From an uncultured Clostridium sp. (GTDB lineage: Bacteria > Bacillota > Clostridia > TANB77 > CAG-508), in the NCBI GenBank assembly GCA_945874585.1, contig CAMCHB010000053.1:1-7297 (forward strand): 7,297 nucleotides of DNA. Direction: 5' to 3'. The translations under genes and the position numbers were made by a program. Shown here in pieces: positions 1-4,984 of the stretch; the first letter of the stretch is position 1, and every line of letters begins with the position of its first letter. A model generated the notes under the pieces. It did not search any database, was not told where the DNA came from, and was given only the letters and a program-made list of their open reading frames with translations.

Positions 1-37
1 TCGGTCTCGTGGGCTCGGAGATGTGTATAAGAGACAG
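1..37 (+). other. Nextera/Tn5 sequencing adapter (artefact)
   Basis: Positions 4-37 match the Illumina Nextera read-2 transposase adapter, and its last 19 bases (19-37, AGATGTGTATAAGAGACAG) are the Tn5 mosaic end. Bases 1-3 would then be the end of the sample index; this is inference. This is library-preparation sequence left on a contig end, not a genomic transposon. Genomic sequence starts at 38. Confidence 0.97.
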
Positions 38-39
38 CG

Positions 40-81
40 GCTGTTGAGAGCAATCCACTAGCCAATGTGCATCCAGAATAA
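40..81 (+). CDS. 3' end of an unidentified gene (partial)
   Basis: Thirteen sense codons followed by TAA (79-81) read AVESNPLANVHPE. They end 13 bases before the start of a strong terminator hairpin, which is what a genuine gene end looks like. The 5' part is cut off by the contig end at position 38. The fragment is too short to assign a family. It could be the partner gene dpaA, but nothing visible supports that, and the terminator between it and dpaB argues against simple co-transcription. The other frames hit stops even sooner or show no such end context. Confidence 0.35.
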   Translation, partial: AVESNPLANVHPE

Positions 82-94
82 AATAGAAACAAAC

Positions 95-138
95 AAAAAC
101 ATCCATTTCTTTGGTTATAAAAGAAATAGATGTTTTTT
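95..138 (+). terminator. Rho-independent terminator of the upstream partial gene
   Basis: The left arm (98-112) pairs with the right arm (120-134) with one C/A mismatch (104/128). The loop is 113-119 (GGTTATA). The arm ends in a run of T at 133-138, and A-rich sequence at 95-99 extends the pairing. The A-tract upstream means it could also work on the opposite strand. Confidence 0.8.
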
Positions 139-161
139 ATTGGTTCCTCCCAATGAAATAT

Positions 162-190
162 CACTTAAATTAACATAATTTCATAAAATA
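162..190 (+). promoter_or_regulatory. Candidate sigma-K-type promoter of dpaB
   Basis: CATAAAATA at 182-190 fits the sigma-K/sigma-E -10 pattern CATANNNTA exactly. A CACT at 162-165 resembles the short sigma-K -35 (mACm, last base off), with 16 bases between the elements. The predicted start near 197 leaves a leader of about 30 bases carrying the dpaB ribosome site. The dipicolinate synthase operon of Bacillus subtilis is a known sigma-K target, so the match is biologically sensible. The elements are short and AT-rich, so a chance match is possible. Confidence 0.45.
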
Positions 191-227
191 ACCATGAAGA
201 ACCTTGCAAAAGAAAGGAGTGAAACCA

Positions 228-803
228 ATGTTAAATGGAAAAAATATTGGATTCTGTATGACAGGATCTTTTTGTACCTTTCACCCTGTCATAGAAGAAT
301 TAAAAAAATTAAAGAAAACTGGTGCTAATATTATTCCTATTATGTCTTACAATAGCTATCAACTAGATACGAAATTTGGAAAAGCCAAAACCTTTATAGA
401 AGAAATTGAATCGATTACAGAGCATAAAATTATCCATACGATTCCAGAAGCGGAACCGATTGGTCCCAAACGATTAACAGATATTATCGTCATTGTTCCC
501 TGTACGGGAAATACATTAGGCAAATTAGCAAATGGAATTACTGACACACCGGTTCTCATGGCTACCAAATCCAATTTAAGAAATGGCAATAATGTTGTAA
601 TTGGAGTCTCTACGAATGATGGATTGGCAGCTAGTGCTCAAAATATAGGGAAACTATTAAATCGTCGTAATTACTATTTTGTTCCTTTTCGCCAAGATAA
701 TCCTATCACGAAACCACGCTCTTTGCTTTTCGATCCTAAAATGATAATCAAAACCATTGAAATGGCTCTCAATGATGAACAGGTTCAACCCATTTTATTG
801 TGA
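228..803 (+). CDS. dpaB: Dipicolinate synthase subunit B (DpaB/SpoVFB)
   Basis: With subunit A, DpaB forms the mother-cell enzyme that oxidises a dihydrodipicolinate-level lysine-pathway intermediate to dipicolinic acid, which is then loaded into the spore core as the calcium chelate. The 191-residue product has the family's flavoprotein-like fold: N-terminal GFCMTGS (8-14), AEPIGP (75-80), PCTGNTLGKLANGITDTPV (91-109) and PFRQDNP (153-159), ending in QPILL much as the Bacillus protein has QPILV. Family length is about 200. I chose the ATG at 228 because AAGGAG lies 8 bases upstream; an in-frame TTG at 204 has no such site. No dpaA follows or immediately precedes it. The gene sits between two terminators and is probably transcribed alone from a sporulation promoter, whereas in Bacillus it is cotranscribed with dpaA. 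Confidence 0.93.
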   Translation: MLNGKNIGFCMTGSFCTFHPVIEELKKLKKTGANIIPIMSYNSYQLDTKFGKAKTFIEEIESITEHKIIHTIPEAEPIGPKRLTDIIVIVPCTGNTLGKLANGITDTPVLMATKSNLRNGNNVVIGVSTNDGLAASAQNIGKLLNRRNYYFVPFRQDNPITKPRSLLFDPKMIIKTIEMALNDEQVQPILL

Positions 804-808
804 ATATA

Positions 809-846
809 AAAAAGGAAGAATAGAAAATACTCTATTCTTCCCTTTT
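809..846. terminator. Bidirectional terminator between dpaB and copA
   Basis: A perfect 10-bp stem (814-823 with 832-841, GGAAGAATAG and its complement) has an 8-base loop (824-831). On the + strand it is followed by CTTTTATTT, and on the minus strand by seven T residues. It lies in the 55-base gap between the stop codons of the convergent dpaB and copA genes and can end both transcripts; the minus-strand T-tract is the better one. Confidence 0.88.
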
Positions 847-858
847 ATTTGTTCTGCT

Positions 859-3057
859 TTACTGTTTCAATCGCAAAGCATTTAAGACAACCGTTAAACT
901 ACTTAGTACCATTGCTAAACTTGCAATCATTGGATTCATAACAAATCCAAATGGATGGAAAATGCCCATGGCAATCGGTATCATAATACTATTATAGAAA
1001 AATGCCCAAAACAAGTTTTGTTTGATATTACGAATGGTTTTTTCACTGATTTTTCTTAACTTTAATAGTGATTCTAAATCATTACTCGTTAAGATGACAT
1101 CTGCTGAATCCATCGCTATATCAGTACCACTTTTCACACTAATACCAATATCTGCATTTGTGATGGCTGGACTATCATTGATGCCATCTCCACACATAAT
1201 GACACGTTTTCCTTCAGCTTTCAATTGCTGAATAAATGACGCTTTTTGAGCTGGTAGAACATTGGAGATAATGGTATCAATGCCTAGTTCTTTTCCTATC
1301 TTCTCAGCTGTTTTTTGTTGATCTCCTGTTAGCATAATTGCTTGTAGCTTTTCCTGATGAAGTCCTTGTATCACTTCTTTTGCATTCTCTCGGATAATAT
1401 CGTTTACTCCGATTAAAGCAACCACTTCCCCGTTTATGACCACATACAAAATACTATTTCCTCGAGAAGTTAAAGCTTCTTCATCTTTTGCATGGTCATT
1501 GGTAATTTTAAACTTTTTAAGTAATTTGTGATTACCTACTAAAACATGATCCTGACCGATATTACCTTGAATGCCATATCCTGCAAAGTTTTGAAAGTCA
1601 TTTACTGGAAGTAGTTCCATTTTTGTTTCTTTACTATATTTTGTAAAAGCTTTTGCAATAGGATGGCTAGATTGACTTTCTAGACTTCCCACAATTTGTA
1701 TTATTTTCTCTTTTGAAATATTTCCATAAAGATAAACTGTATCAATTTTTAGTTCTCCATAGGTCAAAGTTCCTGTTTTATCGAATACGATGGTATTCAT
1801 TTTAGATGCATTTTCTAGTACTTCACTTTTCTTTACCAAAATACCATTTGATGCACATACCCCTTCACTGATAACAATGGCAAGTGGTGTCGCAAGTCCA
1901 AGACTACAAGGACACGCTACAACTAATATGGTTACAAAGGTTCGAAGAGCATCTTTAACAGGAAATTCTCCTAATAAGTAAGCAAAAAATGTCAGAATAG
2001 CCAAAACGATAACAATAGGAACAAAATAGCCTGAGATTTTATCTGCTAGTTTTGCAATAGGTACTTTTGTATTGCTAGCTTCAATGACCAATCTGACAAT
2101 TCCTGAAACTGTTGATTCCTTACCAATTTTCTCGGCTCGATATTGGATAAATCCATCGTAATTGAAGCTACCTGCAATTACCTTATCTCCTACTGTTTTT
2201 ATGGCCGGTTTGCTTTCACCTGTAATAAAAGCTTCATCCAAATGGGCTTTTCCTTCTAATATTTCACCATCTACAGCAATTTTATCGCCTGGTTTAGCTA
2301 GTATAACATTTCCGTTTTTGATTTCATCTAGTGTTACCTGTTTTTCTTCTCCGTCCACTAAAAGAATGGCTTTATTGGGTGTAATTTTTACTAATTTTTG
2401 AACAGCATCTTTGGTTCTATCTTTACTAATACTATCTAAATATCTTCCTAATTTAACAAAATAAATAACAATAGCTGTTGATTCAAAATATAGATTCATA
2501 ACAGCATGCTGATTGCCTTGTAGCACTTGAAACATGCCATATAAACTATAAAAAAAGCTACTGATAACACCAATAGATACCAATGTATCCATGTTTGGCA
2601 TTTTATGAATCAGATTTTTGTACCCATTTTTTAAAATATCCCAACCATACCATAAAAAAGCGATTGTAAGAATGAACAAGCATACCGTATAAGCAATTGG
2701 GTTAGCATGTGCATCCAATAAAGGAATACTTGGCAAATGGATCATATGACCCATGGAAACATACATAAGGAAAATAGCCAAAACAGAAAAAACAATCAAT
2801 TTTATTTTTTCTGCTCGATTCTTTTTTTCCATATGAATTTCTTGAAAAACTCCTAGGCTTTTAAATCCAGCTTGTTTGATATATTTTTCGATTTTTTGTT
2901 GATCTAGTATATTTTCATCGTAGTTCACCGTAGCATTTGCCATCACTAAATTGACAGATGCATCTAAAATTCCATTTTGTTTGTTCAGATATTTCTCTAA
3001 TCCGTTGGAACATGCACTACATGTCATACCATCAATGGATAAAATAATTTTTTTCAT
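859..3057 (-). CDS. copA: Cu(I)-exporting P1B-type ATPase CopA
   Basis: This membrane pump uses ATP to export Cu(I) from the cytoplasm. The 732-residue protein has one N-terminal heavy-metal-associated domain with MTCSAC (11-16), then eight expected membrane segments: four at roughly 85-205, a pair at 340-395 and the last pair at 680-727. Catalytic motifs are complete: TGES (279-282, actuator), CPC (382-384, membrane metal site), DKTGT with the phosphorylated Asp426, SHP (464-466, nucleotide domain), GYG (493-495), TGD (577-579) and GDGIND (623-628). Tyr688-Asn689 in segment 7 and MVLSS (716-720) in segment 8, together with CPC, are the Cu(I) (P1B-1) signature and argue against Zn, Cd or Co transport. 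The single HMA domain makes it shorter than the two-domain Bacillus CopA. It starts 3 bases after copZ ends, with AAGGA upstream of ATG, and is the last gene of csoR-copZ-copA. Confidence 0.96.
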   Translation of the reverse strand: MKKIILSIDGMTCSACSNGLEKYLNKQNGILDASVNLVMANATVNYDENILDQQKIEKYIKQAGFKSLGVFQEIHMEKKNRAEKIKLIVFSVLAIFLMYVSMGHMIHLPSIPLLDAHANPIAYTVCLFILTIAFLWYGWDILKNGYKNLIHKMPNMDTLVSIGVISSFFYSLYGMFQVLQGNQHAVMNLYFESTAIVIYFVKLGRYLDSISKDRTKDAVQKLVKITPNKAILLVDGEEKQVTLDEIKNGNVILAKPGDKIAVDGEILEGKAHLDEAFITGESKPAIKTVGDKVIAGSFNYDGFIQYRAEKIGKESTVSGIVRLVIEASNTKVPIAKLADKISGYFVPIVIVLAILTFFAYLLGEFPVKDALRTFVTILVVACPCSLGLATPLAIVISEGVCASNGILVKKSEVLENASKMNTIVFDKTGTLTYGELKIDTVYLYGNISKEKIIQIVGSLESQSSHPIAKAFTKYSKETKMELLPVNDFQNFAGYGIQGNIGQDHVLVGNHKLLKKFKITNDHAKDEEALTSRGNSILYVVINGEVVALIGVNDIIRENAKEVIQGLHQEKLQAIMLTGDQQKTAEKIGKELGIDTIISNVLPAQKASFIQQLKAEGKRVIMCGDGINDSPAITNADIGISVKSGTDIAMDSADVILTSNDLESLLKLRKISEKTIRNIKQNLFWAFFYNSIMIPIAMGIFHPFGFVMNPMIASLAMVLSSLTVVLNALRLKQ

Positions 3058-3060
3058 TTC

Positions 3061-3270
3061 TTATCCTTCCTCTACCTCAAATCCTAAATCAGCAATTCTT
3101 TCTTTTACTTTATCTAAGTTTACTTCTCCTTCTGCCCATAATGTTACTTTACCTTCTTGATGGTCTGCTTCTATCTTTGTAATCGGAGAAATTTCACTTA
3201 AAGCATTGATCACTCTTTTTTCGCATCCTCCGCAAACCATTCCTTTTACATTTAAAACTATTTTATTCAT
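3061..3270 (-). CDS. copZ: Copper chaperone CopZ (HMA-domain protein)
   Basis: This 69-residue soluble cytoplasmic protein consists of a single heavy-metal-associated domain (beta-alpha-beta-beta-alpha-beta). It binds Cu(I) through MVCGGC (11-16; ligands Cys13 and Cys16) and hands it to CopA. Its size matches the CopZ family (about 69 residues). The frame is open upstream to 3324, but the ATG at 3270 is chosen because AAGGAG lies 10 bases before it and because the HMA fold begins at MNKIVLNVKG. The gene lies 16 bases downstream of csoR and 3 bases upstream of copA, so all three are almost certainly cotranscribed. The motif has GG between the cysteines where CopA's own domain has SA, so the two domains are clearly different proteins and not a recent duplication. 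Confidence 0.93.
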   Translation of the reverse strand: MNKIVLNVKGMVCGGCEKRVINALSEISPITKIEADHQEGKVTLWAEGEVNLDKVKERIADLGFEVEEG

Positions 3271-3286
3271 AATCCAATCACTCCTT

Positions 3287-3580
3287 TTATCGATTAAATT
3301 TTTTAAACAAATGGACCAATTCATCTATTATTTCTATATTGCCCTCTTCCATATCTCTTGATACACAAGTATAAATATGATTTTCTAAAATATGATTTGC
3401 CAAACTTTTCACTGAATTTTCTACTGCTGACAGTTGCATTAGTACATCATTACAATAGGCATCATTTTGTATCATTTTGTTAATACCAGTTAATTGTCCA
3501 GAAATTCGGTTAATTCGATTGGTGATAATCTTTTTTTCTGCATCACTTCACATTGTTTTTTTTATTTTTTGCTCTTCCAT
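3287..3580 (-). pseudogene. csoR: CsoR-family Cu(I)-sensing repressor with in-frame UGA
   Basis: CsoR proteins are small all-helical repressors that leave DNA when Cu(I) binds a Cys-His-Cys site. From the ATG at 3580, behind a strong GGAGGT (3585-3590), the frame gives 10 codons (MEEQKIKKTM), then TGA at 3548-3550, then 86 codons in the same frame (SDAEKKIITNRINRISGQ onwards) to a TAA at 3287-3289. Read through, it would be 97 residues, normal for the family. The ligands are kept in exact family spacing: Cys43, His68 and Cys72 (25 and 4 apart, as Cys36/His61/Cys65 in Mycobacterium tuberculosis CsoR). After the UGA no ATG, GTG or TTG occurs in frame until Met36 (3475). A 62-residue product from there would lack the first helix and has no obvious ribosome site. 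Both flanks share one frame, so this is a base substitution, not an indel; the missing residue was probably Arg (CGA) or Cys (TGC/TGT). It may be a real nonsense mutation or a sequencing error. Confidence 0.85.
3461..3480. repeat. Perfect 10-bp tandem duplication inside csoR
   Basis: ATCATTTTGT occurs twice back to back. On the coding strand it spans codons for the KMIQND segment just before the first Cu(I) ligand Cys. Family alignment from memory shows no extra residues here, so the repeat looks like coincidence of codons and not a recent insertion. Because 10 is not a multiple of 3, loss or gain of a unit would shift the frame. Confidence 0.6.
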
Positions 3581-3584
3581 TATT

Positions 3585-3590
3585 ACCTCC
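3585..3590 (-). promoter_or_regulatory. Ribosome binding site fixing the csoR start
   Basis: GGAGGT on the minus strand is four bases from the ATG at 3580. It is one of the strongest Shine-Dalgarno matches in the window. It shows that the csoR start lies upstream of the in-frame UGA and not at the internal Met codon at 3475. Confidence 0.8.
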
Positions 3591-3597
3591 GTTTATT

Positions 3598-3627
3598 AGT
3601 ATATACCCCATATGGGTATTCTGTCAA
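3598..3627 (-). promoter_or_regulatory. Sigma-A promoter of the csoR-copZ-copA operon
   Basis: On the minus strand a consensus TTGACA (3622-3627) and TATACT (3598-3603) are separated by 18 bases. The predicted start near 3591 would leave a leader of only about 10 bases, beginning almost at the ribosome site. The spacer is largely occupied by a CsoR-type inverted repeat, so repressor binding would block RNA polymerase directly. Confidence 0.8.
3603..3619. promoter_or_regulatory. CsoR-type operator
   Basis: ATACCC (3603-3608) and GGGTAT (3614-3619) form a perfect 6-bp inverted repeat around a 5-base centre, the GC-core/AT-flank pattern of CsoR-family sites upstream of Bacillus copZA (TACCC...GGGTA). 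It sits inside the promoter spacer and overlaps the edge of the -10 element. A further GGGTAT half-copy lies at 3633-3638, just upstream of the -35. Confidence 0.78.
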
Positions 3628-3707
3628 TGAGAGGGTATATCGCTATTCCTTTTGTTGCATCTAAGCTAGCCAATGCATAATGAAGATGCTATTTCGTCAA
3701 ATTATTC

Positions 3708-3736
3708 TTGACATATTATGTTGACTATGGTATAAA
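3708..3736 (+). promoter_or_regulatory. Sigma-A promoter of the 111-residue gene
   Basis: A consensus TTGACA (3708-3713) and TATAAA (3731-3736) are 17 bases apart, close to ideal. The predicted start near 3743 gives a leader of about 40 bases. No CsoR-like repeat is present, so copper control of this gene is not indicated. A weak 6-bp inverted repeat (GCATCT 3657-3662, AGATGC 3684-3689) lies upstream and may be chance. Confidence 0.75.
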
Positions 3737-3782
3737 AAATTTGTAATGTAATTGTTTTTTTATTTTTAAGGAGGTTGCTATT

Positions 3783-4118
3783 ATGTTACAAGCAAAAAGC
3801 ATCGATATTTATTATGTTCCATCCGAAACTATCGAATATCAAGGGTCTCGGGAATCAGTTTATGAACGTTTTCTCAAAAAAGGCTACTATGTAAATCAGG
3901 AACGTAATGGTTATTGGATTCTTTTTCGACCATGTCAAATTATTGTAACAGCTCATTGCGAAGACGGAAGCCAATATATCCATGATATGAAACGTGGTAT
4001 TTTGGAACACTATGATCGGAAAAGAATTTCCCAAAAATTGGTCAGGACTTTTAAAAAAGATTTCAACGCTGGAAAACTTTTCATCGATGTTAGTGATCAA
4101 AACTATATGATTAAATAG
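3783..4118 (+). CDS. Small protein of unknown function, 111 residues
   Basis: I do not recognise the family. The gene looks real: a near-perfect vegetative promoter, an AAGGAGGT ribosome site (3768-3775) 7 bases before ATG, and a strong terminator 21 bases after the stop. The product has no signal peptide or membrane segment and is probably cytoplasmic. From the residue pattern I infer a strand (5-13), a helix around 21-33, two strands (35-60, rich in aromatic and beta-branched residues) and a basic helix-rich C-terminal half (63-94) with many Lys and Arg. It has two Cys (51 and 59), eight apart. The basic half could contact nucleic acid, but no known DNA-binding motif is visible. It is transcribed alone, between the divergent copper operon and the convergent wall genes, so context gives no role. 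Confidence 0.75.
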   Translation: MLQAKSIDIYYVPSETIEYQGSRESVYERFLKKGYYVNQERNGYWILFRPCQIIVTAHCEDGSQYIHDMKRGILEHYDRKRISQKLVRTFKKDFNAGKLFIDVSDQNYMIK

Positions 4119-4139
4119 TTTTGGTTTCTTTAAAACCTC

Positions 4140-4176
4140 ATCAGGAGAGTTGATTTTTCAACTCTCCTGATTTTTT
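4140..4176 (+). terminator. Strong Rho-independent terminator
   Basis: A perfect 13-bp stem (TCAGGAGAGTTGA at 4141-4153 with its complement at 4158-4170) has a TTTT loop, followed by six T residues (4171-4176). It ends the 111-residue gene's transcript. The right arm also contains the last codons and stop of the convergent deacetylase gene. On the minus strand the hairpin is followed only by TGAGGTTTT, so it is a poorer terminator in that direction. Confidence 0.92.
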
Positions 4177-4961
4177 ATGATATCATAAAAATTGCGAAAC
4201 TGATATCCTTCTTTTTTTAAATACTCAATAGAATCTTTTAGCACCAAAGAACTGTTACTAACATCTTTTGTATCATGCATTAAAATAACCAAAGTTCCTT
4301 TATTTTTAGATGTCTTTTGTAAATTTTTTAATAATTGATAATTACTATACTTTTTGACAGAATCATTGTTTAAACAATTCCAATCAATAAAAGCATAATT
4401 CATGCTCTCTAAAATAGATTTGGCTTTCCTTTTTTGACTGCGATAAATGGGACTAATAAATCCATTCGGGAAGCGAAATAAATGAGAAGAATAATTCTCA
4501 ACTCCTATTGCTTTGCCAATTGCCTCATCTGTTTTGATGATTTCATTTCGAAAACTCTCTTCATTTTTATATAAAATAGCATTGCGATGGTGATAACCAT
4601 GATTGGCAATATAGTGTCCTTCTTCATATGCTCTTTTTACTGTTTCAGGATAGGTATCTACCATTTTTCCGATGACAAAAAAAGTAGCTTTTACGTCCTC
4701 TTCTTTTAAAATATCCAAGACTTTTGGTGTTACCGCCTTGGATGGTCCATCGTCAAATGTTAAATAGGCTATTTTTTCCTCTCCATTTGTCAATTTATCA
4801 ATTTCTTCTTGCCACGAACTCGCATTTGTATGGGGCAAATCATGCGAAGCCTCAAGAGATTGAGAAGCATGATTTTCATATACTAAAATACCCAAAAGTA
4901 GAATCAGTAAAATATATAGACCTTGCAAGATTCTATTTTTTTTCAATATCACTAATTTCAT
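4158..4961 (-). CDS. Membrane-anchored polysaccharide deacetylase (NodB domain)
   Basis: Family members remove N-acetyl groups from wall or exopolysaccharide amino sugars using a metal ion. This 267-residue protein has a single N-terminal anchor or uncleaved signal (about 11-29), a short linker, and a NodB domain from about residue 63. Its motifs are TFDDGP (68-73; Asp70 as likely base, Asp71 metal ligand), HGYHH (121-125; metal ligands His121 and His125, with Gly where Ser/Thr is usual), RFPN (163-166), DW (193-194) and MHD (228-230). All catalytic positions seem present, so it should be active outside the membrane. It resembles peptidoglycan deacetylases of the PdaA/PgdA kind, but substrate (GlcNAc or MurNAc, vegetative wall or cortex) cannot be told. 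ATG at 4961 is chosen for AAGGAG 5 bases upstream; a longer frame to 5036 only overlaps the preceding gene. It lies 23 bases after the carboxypeptidase gene, probably in one operon. Confidence 0.9.
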   Translation of the reverse strand: MKLVILKKNRILQGLYILLILLLGILVYENHASQSLEASHDLPHTNASSWQEEIDKLTNGEEKIAYLTFDDGPSKAVTPKVLDILKEEDVKATFFVIGKMVDTYPETVKRAYEEGHYIANHGYHHRNAILYKNEESFRNEIIKTDEAIGKAIGVENYSSHLFRFPNGFISPIYRSQKRKAKSILESMNYAFIDWNCLNNDSVKKYSNYQLLKNLQKTSKNKGTLVILMHDTKDVSNSSLVLKDSIEYLKKEGYQFRNFYDIIKNQES

Positions 4962-4984
4962 TTGCTCTCCTTCTGATATCCAAT

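Noticed and set aside
19..37. Tn5-like transposon end
   Set aside because: It is the synthetic hyperactive mosaic end directly joined to Illumina adapter sequence, with no transposase gene or target duplication.
142..203. Riboswitch or attenuator from a GGTTC/GAACC pairing (142-146 with 199-203) upstream of dpaB
   Set aside because: The arms are only 5 bp and more than 50 bases apart, with no conserved riboswitch core. The left arm lies upstream of the likely transcription start.
2951..3160. Plus-strand open frames opposite copA, copZ and the wall genes (for example 2951-3160, 2162-2401, 4724-4993, 5022-5279, 6059-6388)
   Set aside because: They lie antisense to well-supported genes, lack ribosome sites and show no recognisable protein features.
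3287..3475. A shortened 62-residue CsoR starting at Met36 as the native product
   Set aside because: It would lack the first helix needed for the CsoR dimer, has no evident ribosome site, and the strong site and family homology extend upstream to 3580.
3525..3550. Selenocysteine insertion at the csoR UGA
   Set aside because: A small GTGAT/ATCAC pairing occurs just after the UGA on the coding strand, but its loop is too close to the UGA, long and A-rich, unlike a bacterial SECIS. The position is also not one of the Cu(I) ligands.
3657..3689. Operator or small RNA in the gap before the 111-residue gene
   Set aside because: The only structure is a 6-bp inverted repeat with a 21-base loop, which is easily explained by chance in AT-rich sequence.
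3855..4100. Minus-strand frame opposite the 111-residue gene
   Set aside because: The plus-strand gene has a promoter, ribosome site and terminator. The minus-strand frame has no good ribosome site or gene-like context.
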